Shown here: positions 11,835 through 25,088 of the stretch, piece by piece | Position numbering within the stretch: position 1 is the stretch's first letter | Layout: each line of letters begins with the position of its first letter | Assembly: GCA_003864495.1 (NCBI GenBank) | Contig: ML133495.1 | Span: forward strand, 2,425,231 to 2,489,230 | Direction of reading: 5' to 3' | Length of the DNA stretch: 64,000 bases | Source of the DNA: Nemopilema nomurai | Taxonomy: Eukaryota > Cnidaria > Scyphozoa > Rhizostomeae > Rhizostomatidae | Notes under the pieces: model-generated | The model's database searches: none | What the model saw: the letters and a program-made list of their open reading frames with translations, nothing else | What the model was told of the DNA's origin: nothing | Made by a program: the position numbers and the translations under genes

Positions 11835-13895
11835 ATAGCGTAACTGAATTGTGGTGACTAGCTTAACTATTGCTGTGACCATCTACTTGATTACCGTTGT
11901 GTGGATGGCTGCAATCAATCTTGTTTTGAATGGGATTTCAGCAGTGTCTCATCAGCATCATTTCTACATTGATTTTTAGCTATCGACCAAAAGGCAGAAT
12001 AAAAAAAACTGAAGCCCAATGGAAGATTTCTTGTCATCTAAACCCCTGACCCTCTTCTTTTTCACTTACACCTATGACGTAACAAAATTTACGTAATACG
12101 TTTTGTGTTAACGAGCTTAACTTCCATTTTCAAATCAATTCTTGGTGTTTGATTATAAGATTGACAATATATGGTGCCGAAAATATTTCAAATATGTTAC
12201 TAATATAAATTAACCGTCTTGACCAGGTTTTGCTGGTCAGCCAACATGTACTCGGGGAATAATCTCCACAATCTAATCTGTTCACAGACTATTACCAGCT
12301 GCATGTCACCGTCGCTGCTCGATTTTCCAGTGATGGCTTTTGATTGCTTTCTACAACGATTGCCAATTTCTTATAAGTTGGTTCTCAAGAACAGCGAGGA
12401 AGCTGACCAAATGTCGACTGCCAGATACAGATCCTGTTTGGACATTTGTGTTGGGATCTTATTAGGAAGAATTTCGTTGATTAAGATTACTGCGAGGGGA
12501 AAGGTGAAGACCTTTCCTGTCTTTGTCTTAATTTCTCAGAAAAACTAAAGAAAGAGGGGCAGATAAGGTCAACATTTAGTAAAGAAATGGAAATTTGACT
12601 CGGGGCTCCACCCTTGAACTCGTGTTGCCTTCTAGCCGGAAGCGATCTAAGGTTGACCAATTGAACCCGGTAAAGACTCGGTTCACATGAGAGAATATGT
12701 AACGGTTGGAAGCGGCTCCAGAGGTTGATTAATGGAGGAGGAAAAAGTGCAGCAATCGAGCATTGTTTTGACAAACTCCTTCAACGTGGCTGCCAAAGTT
12801 CTATATTTTCAGAATCTTGTCGATCGTAAAATATGAAATTGATCGCCAATCAATAAATTCCCCTTCAGCACTTTGTGAATGCAGAAAGGCATGCCAAGGA
12901 GTCACCTTCAATTAGCCTCTGCACTAAAGTGATGCGTCCTATCCTTTATGTTCTGGCCCGGTTCCATCTGGTTCTGAGCGCATGCATGAGCGCAAAACGG
13001 AAGAGTTCCTTGTGAAACAAAACCGTTCCAAATGTTATCATATAACCTCAGGGCCTATCCTAACCGTCACATTTGGCTATCCTGTAAACGGGGTCTTAAT
13101 CATGAAAGATCCAATTCGAAGATGTGAATGTTTAACACCGAGTAGCAGTTCATCATGCAGTTCAAAGTAGAATACCATAAACAAATGCTGCGAACTTCAA
13201 TCGTAAATATTAGGAAAAGGCATGATGCAAAAATACAATACACTTACAAGCCAAAAAATTAATCTCCTTAATGTAAACGGAATTATCAGACAGTTTTAGT
13301 GATGAATACAATAGAAATTTGAAAGAGGGAGAGCTACTATAGATATGTCAGTAAGATGATTCCATTTCCAGTTGGTGTTGTTGGCTCTTATAAGCTGTTC
13401 AGAATTTGATTTGCCTTTTTTTCAGGATCATTGTAATAACATGCATTTATAGACGTCCCATGGATTGGAAGTAGAAGCCTATCTAGAGGTTTCTGCAGAC
13501 ATTGCAAGGTGCTATAAAGGGTGTGACGTGATAAATGTTTCCACGCTGTAAACACTTTTCAATTGAAGAGAATTGAGATCTTTAAACGTGCCATGGTAAA
13601 GAACGTACGACATTTTGATGACCTGAACAGAAGTTTGCACCATGATAAGTACATATTTGCATAGTAACCTAGTGCGATTGCCCAAGAGTGTCTATGGGTG
13701 ATTGGAGCTAGTTAACCTAAGATTAGCCTTAGTCTATGGTAAAAGACTGTTCAATACTGTTTCCTTGGGTATCATAAAAGAAACAAGAAGGCGTGGTGGC
13801 CCGAAAAGTAGATAGAAGTACGATGTTGTGCAGTGGACTAGAATGTCTTGGTCCATGCGGCCAAGGTAACAGCTGACAGAGAGAGAGAGAGTTGA

Positions 13896-13903
13896 TGACG
13901 TCA
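13896..13903. promoter_or_regulatory. Perfect CRE octamer upstream of the ATF2-like gene
   Basis: TGACGTCA follows a GA-repeat, about 1.86 kb upstream of the ATF2-like start codon. This is the consensus site of the protein family encoded downstream, so autoregulation is possible. It is inferred from motif and position only. Confidence 0.35.
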
Positions 13904-14034
13904 CTGGAGGGATTCATGAGGTCACTGTTCATAAGTGCCAGTCCACTAAGAATCCCATAACACGAGAAATTTAAGGTCGGTTTGAAACTAACGCCGATCT
14001 GAGTTCAATTCGGTGTGTGGTCGAATCCCTTTGA

Positions 14035-14140
14035 GTGTTCACACAACAGAGGCGAGTTACAACGCACACCGACTTAAGATTTAATTCGGTTTTTCAAGCC
14101 GGTCGAACTTCAAGTCGGCGTGAAATTTTCATGTGAACAC
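14035..14140. repeat. Palindromic element, possible MITE fragment
   Basis: Outer arms GTGTTCACA (14035-14043) and TGTGAACAC (14132-14140) are inverted copies. Inner arms CACACCGACTT (14065-14075) and AAGTCGGCGTG (14112-14122) are inverted with one mismatch. Related words (ttcaattcggt, ttaattcggt) occur just left, from about 13975. This nested inverted structure suggests a small non-autonomous DNA element or a strong hairpin. No target-site duplication was established. Confidence 0.4.
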
Positions 14141-15757
14141 AATATTTTAAAATTGGAGCGAACTGAATTTGCACTCCACATTCCAAAGTTTACTAGCGAA
14201 CTGCAAAATTTCACTCGGGTAAAATTTCTCGGGTAAAATCGGGTAGCGAACTGTTTACTAGGGTAAAATTTCACCAACCCACTCATTTGTCCACCACTGC
14301 GTACAGGGCTTTTCCAATGTCGTCTTTTATCTTTCTCATAAACCTGTTCTCAGTTGCCTATCTTTTCGTAGATATCTGTTTTTACTCTGGATTTCCGCGC
14401 CTGATGCAGTGCAAGTATGTTTGATATTAATATTTAATACAGCTCTAAAGTTTTACTTATAAACAAAATATGATTTCTTCTGTTGCCTTGATTTTATATG
14501 TTGATGGTGATTAGATTAAATTCCAGATGATTTTCTCCCACACGTACAGAAAATGTATGCAGCAAAAGTCGCTGTAAATGTTATTATATTCAGAGTAGTA
14601 TTGAGTCTAATAAATATTTTTGGCTTTATATCTGATGAATGTGCCGCGAAGTTTTATCAATTTACTTGGCACATCAGTGAACTTAGAGCAGGAAGGTACC
14701 AGACTCATTTTGTATACAAAAATATAGATTCCAGAATCTTTATTATTTTAAACATTCATCCAGGGGTACAAATAAAGATACTCTGTGCTAGTGCTGAGGG
14801 CTCGTGCTACATTTGTCAAGTAAATCTTACTTAGTTTTTCAAATATGGTGCTATTTCAATGCTAATGGTGGCCTACTATAGATGTTATAGGAAATGTGAA
14901 ATGGTAAAGAAATGCTTTTCCTCTCTTTCCGACTTCCCGAAAACTGCTAGTACGCATACGTCGGGAAATAACCAAAAGCTGACAGAATAAATAGCCAGAT
15001 GCGGATCGAAAAAACCAGGGGCTGATAAGGAAAGCATGGTTGGTTTTAATTGACCAATCAGCATTACTTAATACCAAACTTTAGAAGAGCCTCTAGGCCT
15101 CTTTTCACAGTGAGGTAAATAAAATTGAATTCCAAGTTGGGCCGCTGGAGTTTAACTTGAGATTCATTTGATAGTTTAATACCAAACAGCTTTCGTTAGA
15201 ACCAAGTTTCATGGAATAAAGGAAAGGAACATAGATTCCAGAGACGAACAGTCAACAGCAAGATAGTTCCATAGGGCATGAAAAATAATACCGGGCGCCT
15301 TGTGTCAGATTGCAAAGCATGTTAGCCAAGTAATGTTACGACCTATTTCCAATATATTTTAACTATTGTTGGCTATGTTATGTTTCTCTTCAGTTTTTGG
15401 GAGTTCTTTTATCCACGCTCCTCTTGATTTACTGCGAAGGAGATTTTGTCCTATTATTCTTTTGATGACGCAATGTTTCCTAAAAAGGGCATCTCGTCAT
15501 CCTCAAGGTTGCGAAAGGGAAAGTGAGCACAAATGGCCTAAGTTCCGTGACGAGAGAAGATAAAGGCTTCTTTCAAATTGCCTCAAAGTTTGACATTAGC
15601 AATCTTTGACCAGGATTTTTGATAAAGAAATTATTTTACACGTGCAGCGCAAAAATTCGTTACCTCTGCTGTAATTTTACTTTTACAAGGAAGAGAGATC
15701 GAGTTCTATTAATCTGGTGAGCAGCAGCGCCGACTGAGATAAGGTTATCAACAAAAC

Positions 15758-18700
15758 ATGGAAAACGACGACAAGCCATTTGTCTGCCCTGCTCCTGACT
15801 GCGGCCAGGTTTGTATCAAAGCATGTCTCGGATCCTTTTACAATCTTTTTGCTGTAGATCCCGACTCGTCGCTAAAAATTCGTTATGACGTAGGCCTAAA
15901 TTAAGGACCCTTTCGAGGCTAGCTAATCGAAAATATAGCCTACAAATCTAATTGGTTAGCGATTATGTCATCATTCAAGTTGGCAAGCTGCATCTTTGCA
16001 CTGTTTTCCTAAGTTCAGAAACAAACATCTTTCTTGTTGACAAGTAACACTTATTTTCCATTTGGGAAGCCCACGAGTCTAGTATAGTTCCGCTTTGCAT
16101 TCCACTGCCCATGGCAGCATATGAACAAGTGGACAGTTGCCTTTTCGCATTCAAGTTCATAAATTGAAATTCAATTTTAAAAGTTAAGATGCAAGAATCG
16201 GCTATGTTTTACTTTCTCTGTTCACGGCAACTTTTCAGTCGTTTACTTTGTTTCACGCCAAAAATGGTCTCACTTTTCTGCAAGCTTTATCATTTATGAA
16301 CAAACTCAAAAGTATCTTTGAAACGGGACACGATGAATGGACTACGTTTCCATTTTCCCTTCAAGTCCATTCTTGCATATACAGGCGTTTTAGTTCTTTT
16401 CACATGTGAACATTCTTAGTATTTTTAAACACATCTTTTTCTAAGTTTTCTGCATATCTCAGATTTTCTACTCTTGCAGAATTATATCAATCCATTAATA
16501 GTTTTCATTTTTCTCCTTTATTATCTCCCAATATTTACCATATTATTGAAGTTTACAATAAAAGCTAGTGTTTTTATTAATAGTGTTTTGTCCAAGAAAA
16601 AAGCCAAAATAAGTAACAGTTTAAACAGTGAAAAATAAATTTGAAAGTGAATACTTGTCTTGATGTACCTTGAAAAAAAGAATGCTTATGTTTAACTGTG
16701 TCTCCAATGTCAGACCATCTAACATTTTGCCACAAATTTGTCAGATTATTAAAAAATGGTATACTTTATAAGGCTTTGAATTTCCATTAATTGCCCTGAG
16801 AGATGATAGCCACCAAGGCTTTGATCAAAATTATAATATCAATAATAATGGAAGCCATCCTTCTAATCAACATTTCTCAAGAATGTGAAATAAAAATGCA
16901 CTTTTCTTTAATAAAAATCATGTTCTTGCAATTTCATACCATTCCCATGCTCAATGATCTAAATTGTCAATTGTGCTTTAGAATTTGAAGTGGAAAATTT
17001 GCTTTCTTTGAAATATGAAATACATTTGCTATGACACACAAGATCGCAATATAGAAGACAAAAGGTAGATTATTATTATAATCATCAAATTACTTACACC
17101 ATAATGAAGCTTCCCATGTAGTTTGGTTAAACCAACCTTGCTGGATTACCATATTACCAGCTGCACCCATGGCTCCAAAGGTCCTTGTAATTAGCTTCTC
17201 TCACTTGTACTTGGGTCTCATCCTCTTTCTATGCATAGCCATTCTTTTCCAATACCTCCTTTTCTAAACTTTGGTCTAAATGGGTAATTTTCTGCTTCTT
17301 TTTATGCCAAACTAATAGATGATTCTCTATTGAGAGCTTAGCTATAACTTTCTTCTTATAAGTGTTTTCTGGTATTTAAGTAACATTTGTACAAATTACA
17401 ACAGAAGAAACACACTTATTAGCAGAAATATGAAATTAGCTGCGAGGATGGCACAGCTGTTAGAGGCACTGACTATAGACCATGGTCTTTGGTTTGAGTC
17501 CTTTGCATGACCAAACTTTCACCTAGGGTGAGGAGAGTTGCCAGCTCTCCCTTATTTCAGGCATAGGAATCACAAGGTGTGGTCACATCAAGAGGAACAA
17601 CCAGGAAACTGCTCAATAAGCATAAAGCTTCTCTGTTTCCTAAAATCTACTTTCATGGTGCTAGATAGACACTAAATGCTATATGCTTAAATATTTCATT
17701 TACCTGTCCTGGCATTGTTAACAGTAAGTTCCTGATGCCCATTTCCCATTGATGCTATCCATTGTTAGCATCAACTTTTTTATTTTTATTTTTGTCACAA
17801 TGCCTGCTAGTTCAATGAATTTATTTGTGGTCTACCCATACAAAAGTGAAAATTCCATTTAAACTCAATTCTGGTGATTGTCATTGTCCATCCCTGAATT
17901 CATTGTGCTCTTGTTTGAATTTATTTCAAGTCCAAGATCTTAGCTTTCTGCTTCCTCTACCTGTTCAGTTCTGTTATTGTCTCCAACCTTCAATTATGCT
18001 GGTTGTTGCTAGCAGCATATTCTTGTTCTGTTCCAGTAATGCAGTTATTCCATAAGGCAAGATAAGGGTAGGAGCATGTCTCTATTAATTAACAAAGCCG
18101 GCTTGATCCCTTTGTTCGGAAAGATGAATGATTCTCAACCAAAGAGTCAACCCCTTGAACTGAGTGTTGTTGGAAGAGTTACCATTCTGTTAACAATTAA
18201 GCGCTAGGACTCACAGTTAGAAGTCATGTGCAAATGTCTTATCTTTTGTAAGAAAATAAATTTTGCATTACAATCTATTGAATATTGAACTAAGCATGTA
18301 TGAAAAGCAGAAGAAACAGTTGTTTGCATTGTATTCATTATAGTTTTTCGTGAATGGTACACCAGACTGGATTTCAGTAAAATTTTATAAAGGAGACTTA
18401 ATTTTTTATAGTATCTTCATGCATAGTATCTTTATGTTATTAAATGCTCTGCTTTGAGTTTTGATCATCCAGTGATGTGTTAGCAATCAAATCCTTTTTT
18501 GCAGAGATTCACAAACAGTGACCATTTGAGTGTCCATCAACAGAAACACCAGTTGTCACTTAATATTGGACTTCGCCAAGGTGAATCCTTGATAGGTAAG
18601 GGACAGTTTTATAAAGAATAAAAAGGTAGAGTAATAGTACTATAAAAGTTGGATTCAAAGCTCTTTTCATATGCCCTGACTGATGTTTATGTAACATGAA

Positions 18701-18911
18701 GTTGGTGGTCGCATAAAGATTTAATGCAACCATCTAAAAAACATATTTTTTGTAAAGCATTTCCATGTAAAAGCAAAGCAAATGTGCAAAATATGATAAT
18801 TTATGATACTTTGCAGATCAAACCCCAACACCTACTAGATTTCTACCAAAGACCACAGAAGATGGTGTAGAGTTGTTTGAAGGACTTCCCGAATCTAATC
18901 CATTTGATCAG
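15758..18911 (+). other. N-terminal zinc finger and kinase-activated segment (exons 1-3)
   Basis: The finger C-x4-C-x12-H-x3-H is split after Gln17 by a 2.7-kb intron; exon 2 supplies RFTNSDHLSVHQQKH. Exon 3 carries the TPTPTR motif. In vertebrate ATF2 this finger restrains the bZIP intramolecularly and the two Thr-Pro sites relieve that when phosphorylated by JNK or p38. Conservation of both parts suggests the same switch here. Confidence 0.85.
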
Positions 18912-21900
18912 GTAACAACAGCTAAAAATTCTGGTTATTTTTAAGAAGACTGAGGATTTTGACAGAGTTTGCCCTTGTATACTCAGTTATAGCAAATTGG
19001 CTCCCTATCTTCTATTTATATTTGTGTAATAAAAGTATGGAAAGTGTGTATTAATTAGTATGCCTTGTTTCTGATTTTTCAAATTTTTACCCAAATGTAA
19101 TGATGTTGTATCTCTCTCAACATGGTTCTATACTTTCATTATTGTTGAGACTCTAGTAGCTTTGTAATAAGCCTGCATGAAAACTCTTGTAATTTTTTTA
19201 AGCCTTTTGGTTTCACTTTACATTCTGAGAAGGTGGTCAGCTTCTCATAGATTTAGTTAAATACAGTGTGACATTGAAAACATTAAATAACTATTTGCTT
19301 GAAATGCATACAAAACTAGCTTATTTTTGAAGCATGCTATAACTTTGCAAGTGTATCATATCAGAAGGCCACAAGGGGCCCCCACCATTGAATGTTTTAA
19401 GTGTAAACACGATTTGAAAAGGTAGAGTTAACTTTTTATCTAGTCATCTGTTCACACTCTAGTTACAATGTATATAGTGACAAGGCTAGCAACAATTGAT
19501 TTGTTGTTTGTCATACTTGATGATGCTTTACTAAGGATTGATTTTAAGCAATCTTGCATTGTGTTGCTTTATGTTCAAAGGAATATTCCCTTTAAGGACT
19601 TTAAAAAGGCTGCATTTTCACACATGCCATCAGCACCGACTTCAGTTATGCTGCCTGTCATATCTGTATCACCACCTGAACCCAGTACTAGTGACTTAAC
19701 CAAGACGACATCCTCTCCGGCAAGGTTGGCTCCCGAAAAGGTAGGCAAGCTTAAGCTTTACAAATGATAATCACATATTTTACCCTTATTATCCAAGGAT
19801 ATGCAGCAAGCTTTTGCCTTTATCCCTGTTAAGCCATTTCGTAATGCAAAACGATCACTACGTCATCCTGTTGTGATCCGATCACGCTTTTGTGATTTGA
19901 GTGATTCGATGAAAATCATGGAGGTACTGAAGCAAACCTTCAATGATAATAGGCTACTAAGTCTGTCCATGATTATAGTCGGTTCAGTTTATCAGGAACG
20001 GAATGTTATCTACAGGACGCTTGTAAATAAGATCTGTAAGTATTTTAATAACGAGAAGGCCAAGAATATCTTCGTATGTTTTACACAAAAGCTCTACTCT
20101 ATTCATAAACACATCAGATTATGCATTCCTCATCGAAATTCCAATTGTAATAACCACATGGGCTGCTTTTGAGTGGTTGTCATTCATAGAAAGTGCAACT
20201 TCACTTTCTCATTATGTTGATATATCTTTCAACTAAATTGGAAACGGAAGCAAAAAAGTCGATGAAAAAGTTAGAATTTGACACATTGGCCTGGGAACGT
20301 AATTTTGCACGGCATTTGAGTAAATCTTGTGCTAAAGCAGCTCGAACGTTCATCAAAAAGCTTGATTTTTGATAGAAATATGGAAAGATTTTCATATTTT
20401 CAAGGAGAAATGTGTCGGAAAAAGTTCCATGCTCTTTTGAATTTGGAATATCGGCAGGAAAGTGACTCTCCTGAATTTTATGTTGCTGCTGCTTTCTCGT
20501 GAAATTGGCTTGCTAAAACATCCTATAGAAATCACATTCCATCAACATCAAACAAAGCGACGCCTCGTGATCATCTTTAAGAATATCCGATTGGCTGTAA
20601 TCGCTTGTATTTACGTGCAAGCACTTCTGAGCTTTATTGACCTGTCATAAATTTGCCCCAAATCATGTTATTAAACTGCAATAAATGCCGTTCAGAATTT
20701 CTTTGAACACGGTAAGTTCCGCGATAGAGCTACATCCCATTGCTGCCATTTATCTTTAGTTCGGAGGCATGCTGCGGCGTTTAAGCACGGGCCTGTGCGT
20801 TGTCCTGTAGAAGCTTTTGGCGTGAAGATCATTCACCAACCACCGGTACCCGTTAGAACTGAGCATGCTTAACTGGGCCTCTTATCGCCCCGTAACACAG
20901 CCTGACATTTTGGTATACCCAGGAATTGCAAAAGTCCTCTTCAAAGCTAACAAGAAAGCACATAAGGACTTTGACTTCAGGAAATCGTGAGTTGATTTGG
21001 CGTTAGTCGTGTCTCACAGGTTGCATGCTGCCTTGCTTTCGCGCAGGTCGCCAACAAGCAGCTAAAGTGTTTTGATTATCCGTGCTTTGAAGCCGCAGAT
21101 TCGAGTTGGTTTTCGCAATGCTCCACTGAATACTATTACATCATAGTCTGCTCTTTCAAAATTGGTGATGTAATTCTTGATACGGCGTTGGTGCTCTGTT
21201 ATTCTCATAGCTCTTGAAACTCGCCTTCACCAAATTAGCTAGCTTTCCATCGACCATTTTTTATTTACTCGACCTGTAGGATCAAAAGAGCAGTGCTTTG
21301 TAAGTATTCATAACTTGTAATACTTAATGTTTGATACGTCAAGCCGTGGGGATATTACTGTAGTAGTAAATCGTATTTCCTTGTTTTTACCTATATGATT
21401 AGCGGTTAACGAGTTCAGTATAAGCTGATGGATGAAGACAACTATCTTGTTGCATGACTTTGACGCAGTCCGGCATCTTCATGCCAACAGTTCCATTTAT
21501 TTCTGTTCATGTTCTTCTAGCTGGCACTTGTAATATTGAGCTGACTTATTTACCAGACTTTGTTGTTTATTACCAAATTATGTTATATTGAACCTGCTTT
21601 ATAAAATTACTCTTTATCTACGCTCTATACCCATCGTGTAGCAACTGCAGATATGAATCTTCAGATATACGAAAATGCATTGCTTGCTTTTTTATATAGC
21701 GAGTCTGTTTGTATTGATACTACATGTGTTCATGATTTTTTTCTGGTTAAAAATTCCCAACGATCTTCAGCCTAAAAAATTTGTTACTTTACTTAATTGA
21801 AAGTTGTCTTTTTATTATTTATCATTTCACGTAAGCTTTTGGTAGTTTGGGATTTGAAATATTTTTTTCACATATTTATTTCTGTTAGTATTTGCTGAAT

Positions 21901-24900
21901 AAATTATGTCACTAAGGATGTAATTTTAAATTGTCCATTCAAGGCTTTACAAAATGACATTCAAATATGTTTTCAAATAAGTTATGGCGTGCTTTCAGGA
22001 GCGGCTTAAGACAACCCCTCAGACAAATATCAAAATACTTGATGTCACTTCGGGTCAGACTAAAAAGATCCAGGAAGGTGGCGCGGGCAATGTGACCATT
22101 CTGGTAAATACGCAGAAGAACATAGCCAGACTGAACCCGATCTCGGTGCTCGGTGCCAAACGGCCCACTACTGTTTTGATTCAAGGTAGGTGTTAATGCA
22201 TTTCTGCATGCTCAGCGCCATTCGTGTCTCGTATTCGTGTCGAGACTAGCCTTGCTATTGTACCTGATAAATTGTACATTTCCTACACAATCCTGTTTGG
22301 CATCCACAGAGACCGACTTTTCACCAAGCTCAATGTTTTGCAACTGTTGCTGCCTTACCTTATTCGAGTCTCAGCTAATGATATGTTTAGCATCTTGGCG
22401 AAAGGTGATAGCTTAAAGTTTTGTAAGGCTGCTGAAATGCTACGTTTTATGTTGTTGATGAGAGACTCTTGTCATTTCTTCATTGTACAATCGTTGGTCC
22501 CCCCATTTGTATCAGCAACAAAAGACCCTCTAAAATCCTTCTTTATTTAGACTTCATAATGACGTTGCCATTACACCTCTAGGTCAAGGCAACGTTCAGC
22601 CAATCATTCTTAATCAGGAGATAAGAACATCCAGTGGAACAATGCCTATGGTTGGCATTAAAACTAGCACTGCAAGTGGATCAGGCAGGGCAGCAGTGCC
22701 TCATCCTGCGATTGTGATGTCACGAAGTCACCAGAATGGGACAGCTGACTTGAAGCAGGTTGCTACTAATTTGATCTTGCCTTAACCACATAATTCACCC
22801 ATTTGTTGGGACTGACTCACAACTCCAGTTGCTCGTGTTGCTTTTCGTCGATCACGGAGGAAGTATTCTTGAAAGTTTGAAAGATATATCTCAGTTCATT
22901 TTCGTAGCTCACTTGCCTTACAACGAATAATAAATTGTTGTATGATCGGTTTTTCTTTTCAGAGATTGAAAGAAGTGATACAACAGAATGCAGCCGCTGC
23001 GTCGTCTAGCAGCCCCTCTGCGAGCACGAGGCCGCCTCCTAAGCACAGCCTATCACAGTCGCCAGTCTCATCTCCAAGCAACTCTATCAAATCAGACAAC
23101 TCCGACATGATGAATGACGACATGGACGACGATTTGAGGGGTGTACCAAGGTAAGTCACTCTCCTAACCCAACCCCCCTCCCCATCCCCCCTCCACATCA
23201 CATGTTATAGGTAAAAATAACTTACTTCTGCATTAATATAAAGTCTTTCTTATTTTTCATCTCTCCTCGCTTTATCTACGGTGAATTAAATCTGACAAGG
23301 CACGACATGCTTTTAAGGCCTCATCGTCAGAAAATCATTCACGAAACCAAAACATAATCGTTGAATTAGAGATGGGAAAGAAAGTGGGTTGAATCCTTAT
23401 CTTTTTTCTTTGTAACTAACAGTAAAAGAAGTCGACGAAGTCAAGATGATTTGGATCCAGATGAAAGAAGACGAAAGTTTCTTGAGAGAAATAGGTAATT
23501 ACCCCAATTCATATGCTCTCTGTTTTGCCAAGGATAGCCATGCAAGAGCACTTTTGAAGCATTACCTGTGTCGGTTTTTCGTGAGTTTTCAAATAGTTGT
23601 TGAAAGTAGATGAACAATCATTCAAGTCTTTATCTAATTTCTTCAAGGGCTGCCGCCTCTAGATGTCGACAGAAAAGAAAGGTTTGGGTTCAACAACTAG
23701 AGAAGAAAGCGGACGACTTGTCATCAACCAATGTTGCCCTCCAGGTACGATTACTTCGTTAGATGTACGCGTAATAAATTTTGAAATTCGTTTTAAGAAG
23801 CTTTCTTCAGTCTCTAAAATGGCAGCACATCAACGTCAAAAGCAAAGACTGTGTTTGAAGAAGTGTTTTATATATTGAAAGTGACTATCAATTAATTCAG
23901 TCTTTCTGCATCGCTAAAGAATTCAGACCCTTGACTTTTTAAATGCCAAAGCTTTGTTTCCATCGTTCTCAGTTTCTTTGGCTGTTCAGCCTTACTGTTA
24001 GGAATACTTTCAGCAATCCGTTTTCGTGATACAGTACCAAAGGGCTTTGCTTTTCACCGGCCGTTTTTGTAAATTGCTTCTGTAAGTTTATTTAGTTTAT
24101 CCGTTTCAAATCACATTTGACATTCATTTCTGTATTTTAAAGTTTGAACTTTTCTTCACATGTGTTAGATCTTCAACACTTCTTTTTTTAAGAGCTTGAT
24201 TTTCGCCACCGTGACTCTCTTTCGCCATCAAAAAATCTTTTATTTTAGTTCTATAACTAGACATCTTTACCATGATCAATGTTCAAAGAAAATCCCGTAA
24301 CAGTAACATATTAGGCCTATTCATCTGTATGGCGTCAGTTATTAAAACTCAAGTACCTGATTTTTAGAACGAGATCAGCATTCTACGGACTGAAGTTGCA
24401 CAGCTGAAAGCATTACTGTTGGCTCACAAAGATTGCCCAATAACGGTGCAGCAGCAGAAGACACTCATACAGCATACTAACCCAAGTGAGGGAATTCAAT
24501 AATGCCTCCGTTCATTGTTTTCTCGATTAGTAACGACCACTGCATCCTTAACAGCTGTCAAGTCTCTAACAGCAATTTCAGTTGCAAACCAATTAGTAAA
24601 TTTTCAGAGACAGTAAATGCTTCAGGCAGTGAGCCTATCTTTAAGATGTAATGTTGTTCTTATCTTGTAATATGCGTGTATACAAGTTGGTAAGTTCTTT
24701 TTGGTAAGTACTGCCAAGTAGGCTTGACACTACTATTATTATTCAGAGTCGCCCCATGGTCGTATTTTGACCAGTTCATGCTTTGTAAACTTTTACGCCT
24801 CAGCTGAGTACATGTCATATTAAAATGTATCCGAATCGGTAGCTCTGTATAACTGACGCCCGTTTTGTGCTAGATTTTGGAGACCACTCAGAGGGCTCGA

Positions 24901-25088
24901 TTGTTCCTGTCGCACCAATGACCCAACAACGTTTCGAAACCGACGAGGAAGTTGCATCGAGCGCCTTAACGGACATGGCCAATCAAGGATCAATGGTGGA
25001 ACCATGCAAAAGCCGATCAATGGCTGGCGTTTCTGTGATTTCTGTTACCAATTCCTCGTCAGTCGACACCGCAGTTATAGCCAACTAG
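15758..25088 (+). CDS. ATF2: ATF2/ATF7/CREB5-type bZIP transcription factor
   Basis: Complete gene of 11 exons encoding 477 residues (human ATF2 about 505). Exons: 15758-15808, 18505-18595, 18817-18911, 19597-19740, 21999-22185, 22583-22758, 22963-23150, 23423-23494, 23648-23744, 24368-24485, 24874-25088 (TAG). All have GT-AG introns and phases agree throughout. The N-terminus MENDDKPFVCPAPDCGQ opens a C2H2 finger (Cys10, Cys15, His28, His32) split by intron 1. DQTPTPTRF (Thr50, Thr52) matches the JNK/p38 sites Thr69/Thr71 of human ATF2. The Ser/Thr/Pro-rich middle is variable. The C-terminus is a bZIP. It should act as a nuclear CRE-binding dimer controlled by stress kinases. The start has a good context (aaacATGG). 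It is probably the single pre-duplication ATF2/ATF7/CREB5 gene, so the symbol denotes the family. Confidence 0.93.
17440..17620 (+). mobile_element. tRNA-derived SINE
   Basis: This lies in intron 1 of the bZIP gene. An A box TGGCACAGCTG (17449-17459) matches the RNA polymerase III consensus, and a B box GGTTTGAGTCC (17491-17501) differs from GGTTCGANTCC at one base. The 31-base spacing is tRNA-like. The flanks do not fold as a functional tRNA acceptor stem, and the sequence continues into an unrelated body, so this is a SINE head and not a tRNA gene. The right end is not defined. Confidence 0.6.
19741..21998 (+). other. Intron 4 of the ATF2-like gene
   Basis: A 2.26-kb intron. It contains an open frame at 19801-20172 with no recognisable domain or splice structure. 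No repeats or RNA genes are recognised. Confidence 0.6.
23168..23193 (-). other. C-rich tract (quadruplex potential on minus strand)
   Basis: CCC, CCCCCC, CCCC and CCCCCC runs separated by one to two bases lie just inside intron 7 of the ATF2-like gene, right after its donor. The complementary strand fits a G-quadruplex pattern. In the pre-mRNA this C-rich run might influence splicing. Function is not known. Confidence 0.5.
23423..24485 (+). other. bZIP domain exons (exons 8-10)
   Basis: Residues about 311-389. The basic region reads DPDERRRKFLERNR (exon 8), then AAASRCRQKRKVWVQ (exon 9), containing the invariant N-x7-R DNA-contact core. The zipper has perfect heptad leucines at 352, 359, 366, 373 and 380 and ends LLLAHKDCP, the ATF2/ATF7 hallmark. 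The basic region is interrupted by an intron inside its core Arg codon, with phase preserved. Confidence 0.93.

Larger units (their letters stand above)
8171..15757. other. Gene-poor interval upstream of the bZIP gene
   Basis: No convincing coding exon was found on either strand. The longer open frames (for example 12219-12548 plus and 12487-12774 minus) lack splice sites and recognisable motifs. The interval contains a G-rich quadruplex-like run at 11791-11830, a GA dinucleotide run near 13878-13890 followed by a CRE, and a palindromic element near 14035-14140. Confidence 0.5.

Noticed and set aside
12219..12774. Overlapping open frames on both strands
   Set aside because: Composition looks random, with no splice signals or motifs.
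17440..17520. Functional tRNA gene
   Set aside because: A and B boxes are present, but no matching acceptor stem was found and the sequence runs on like a SINE.
19801..20172. 123-codon open frame in ATF2 intron 4
   Set aside because: No recognisable domain, no partner exons, and it does not fit the phase of neighbouring exons.
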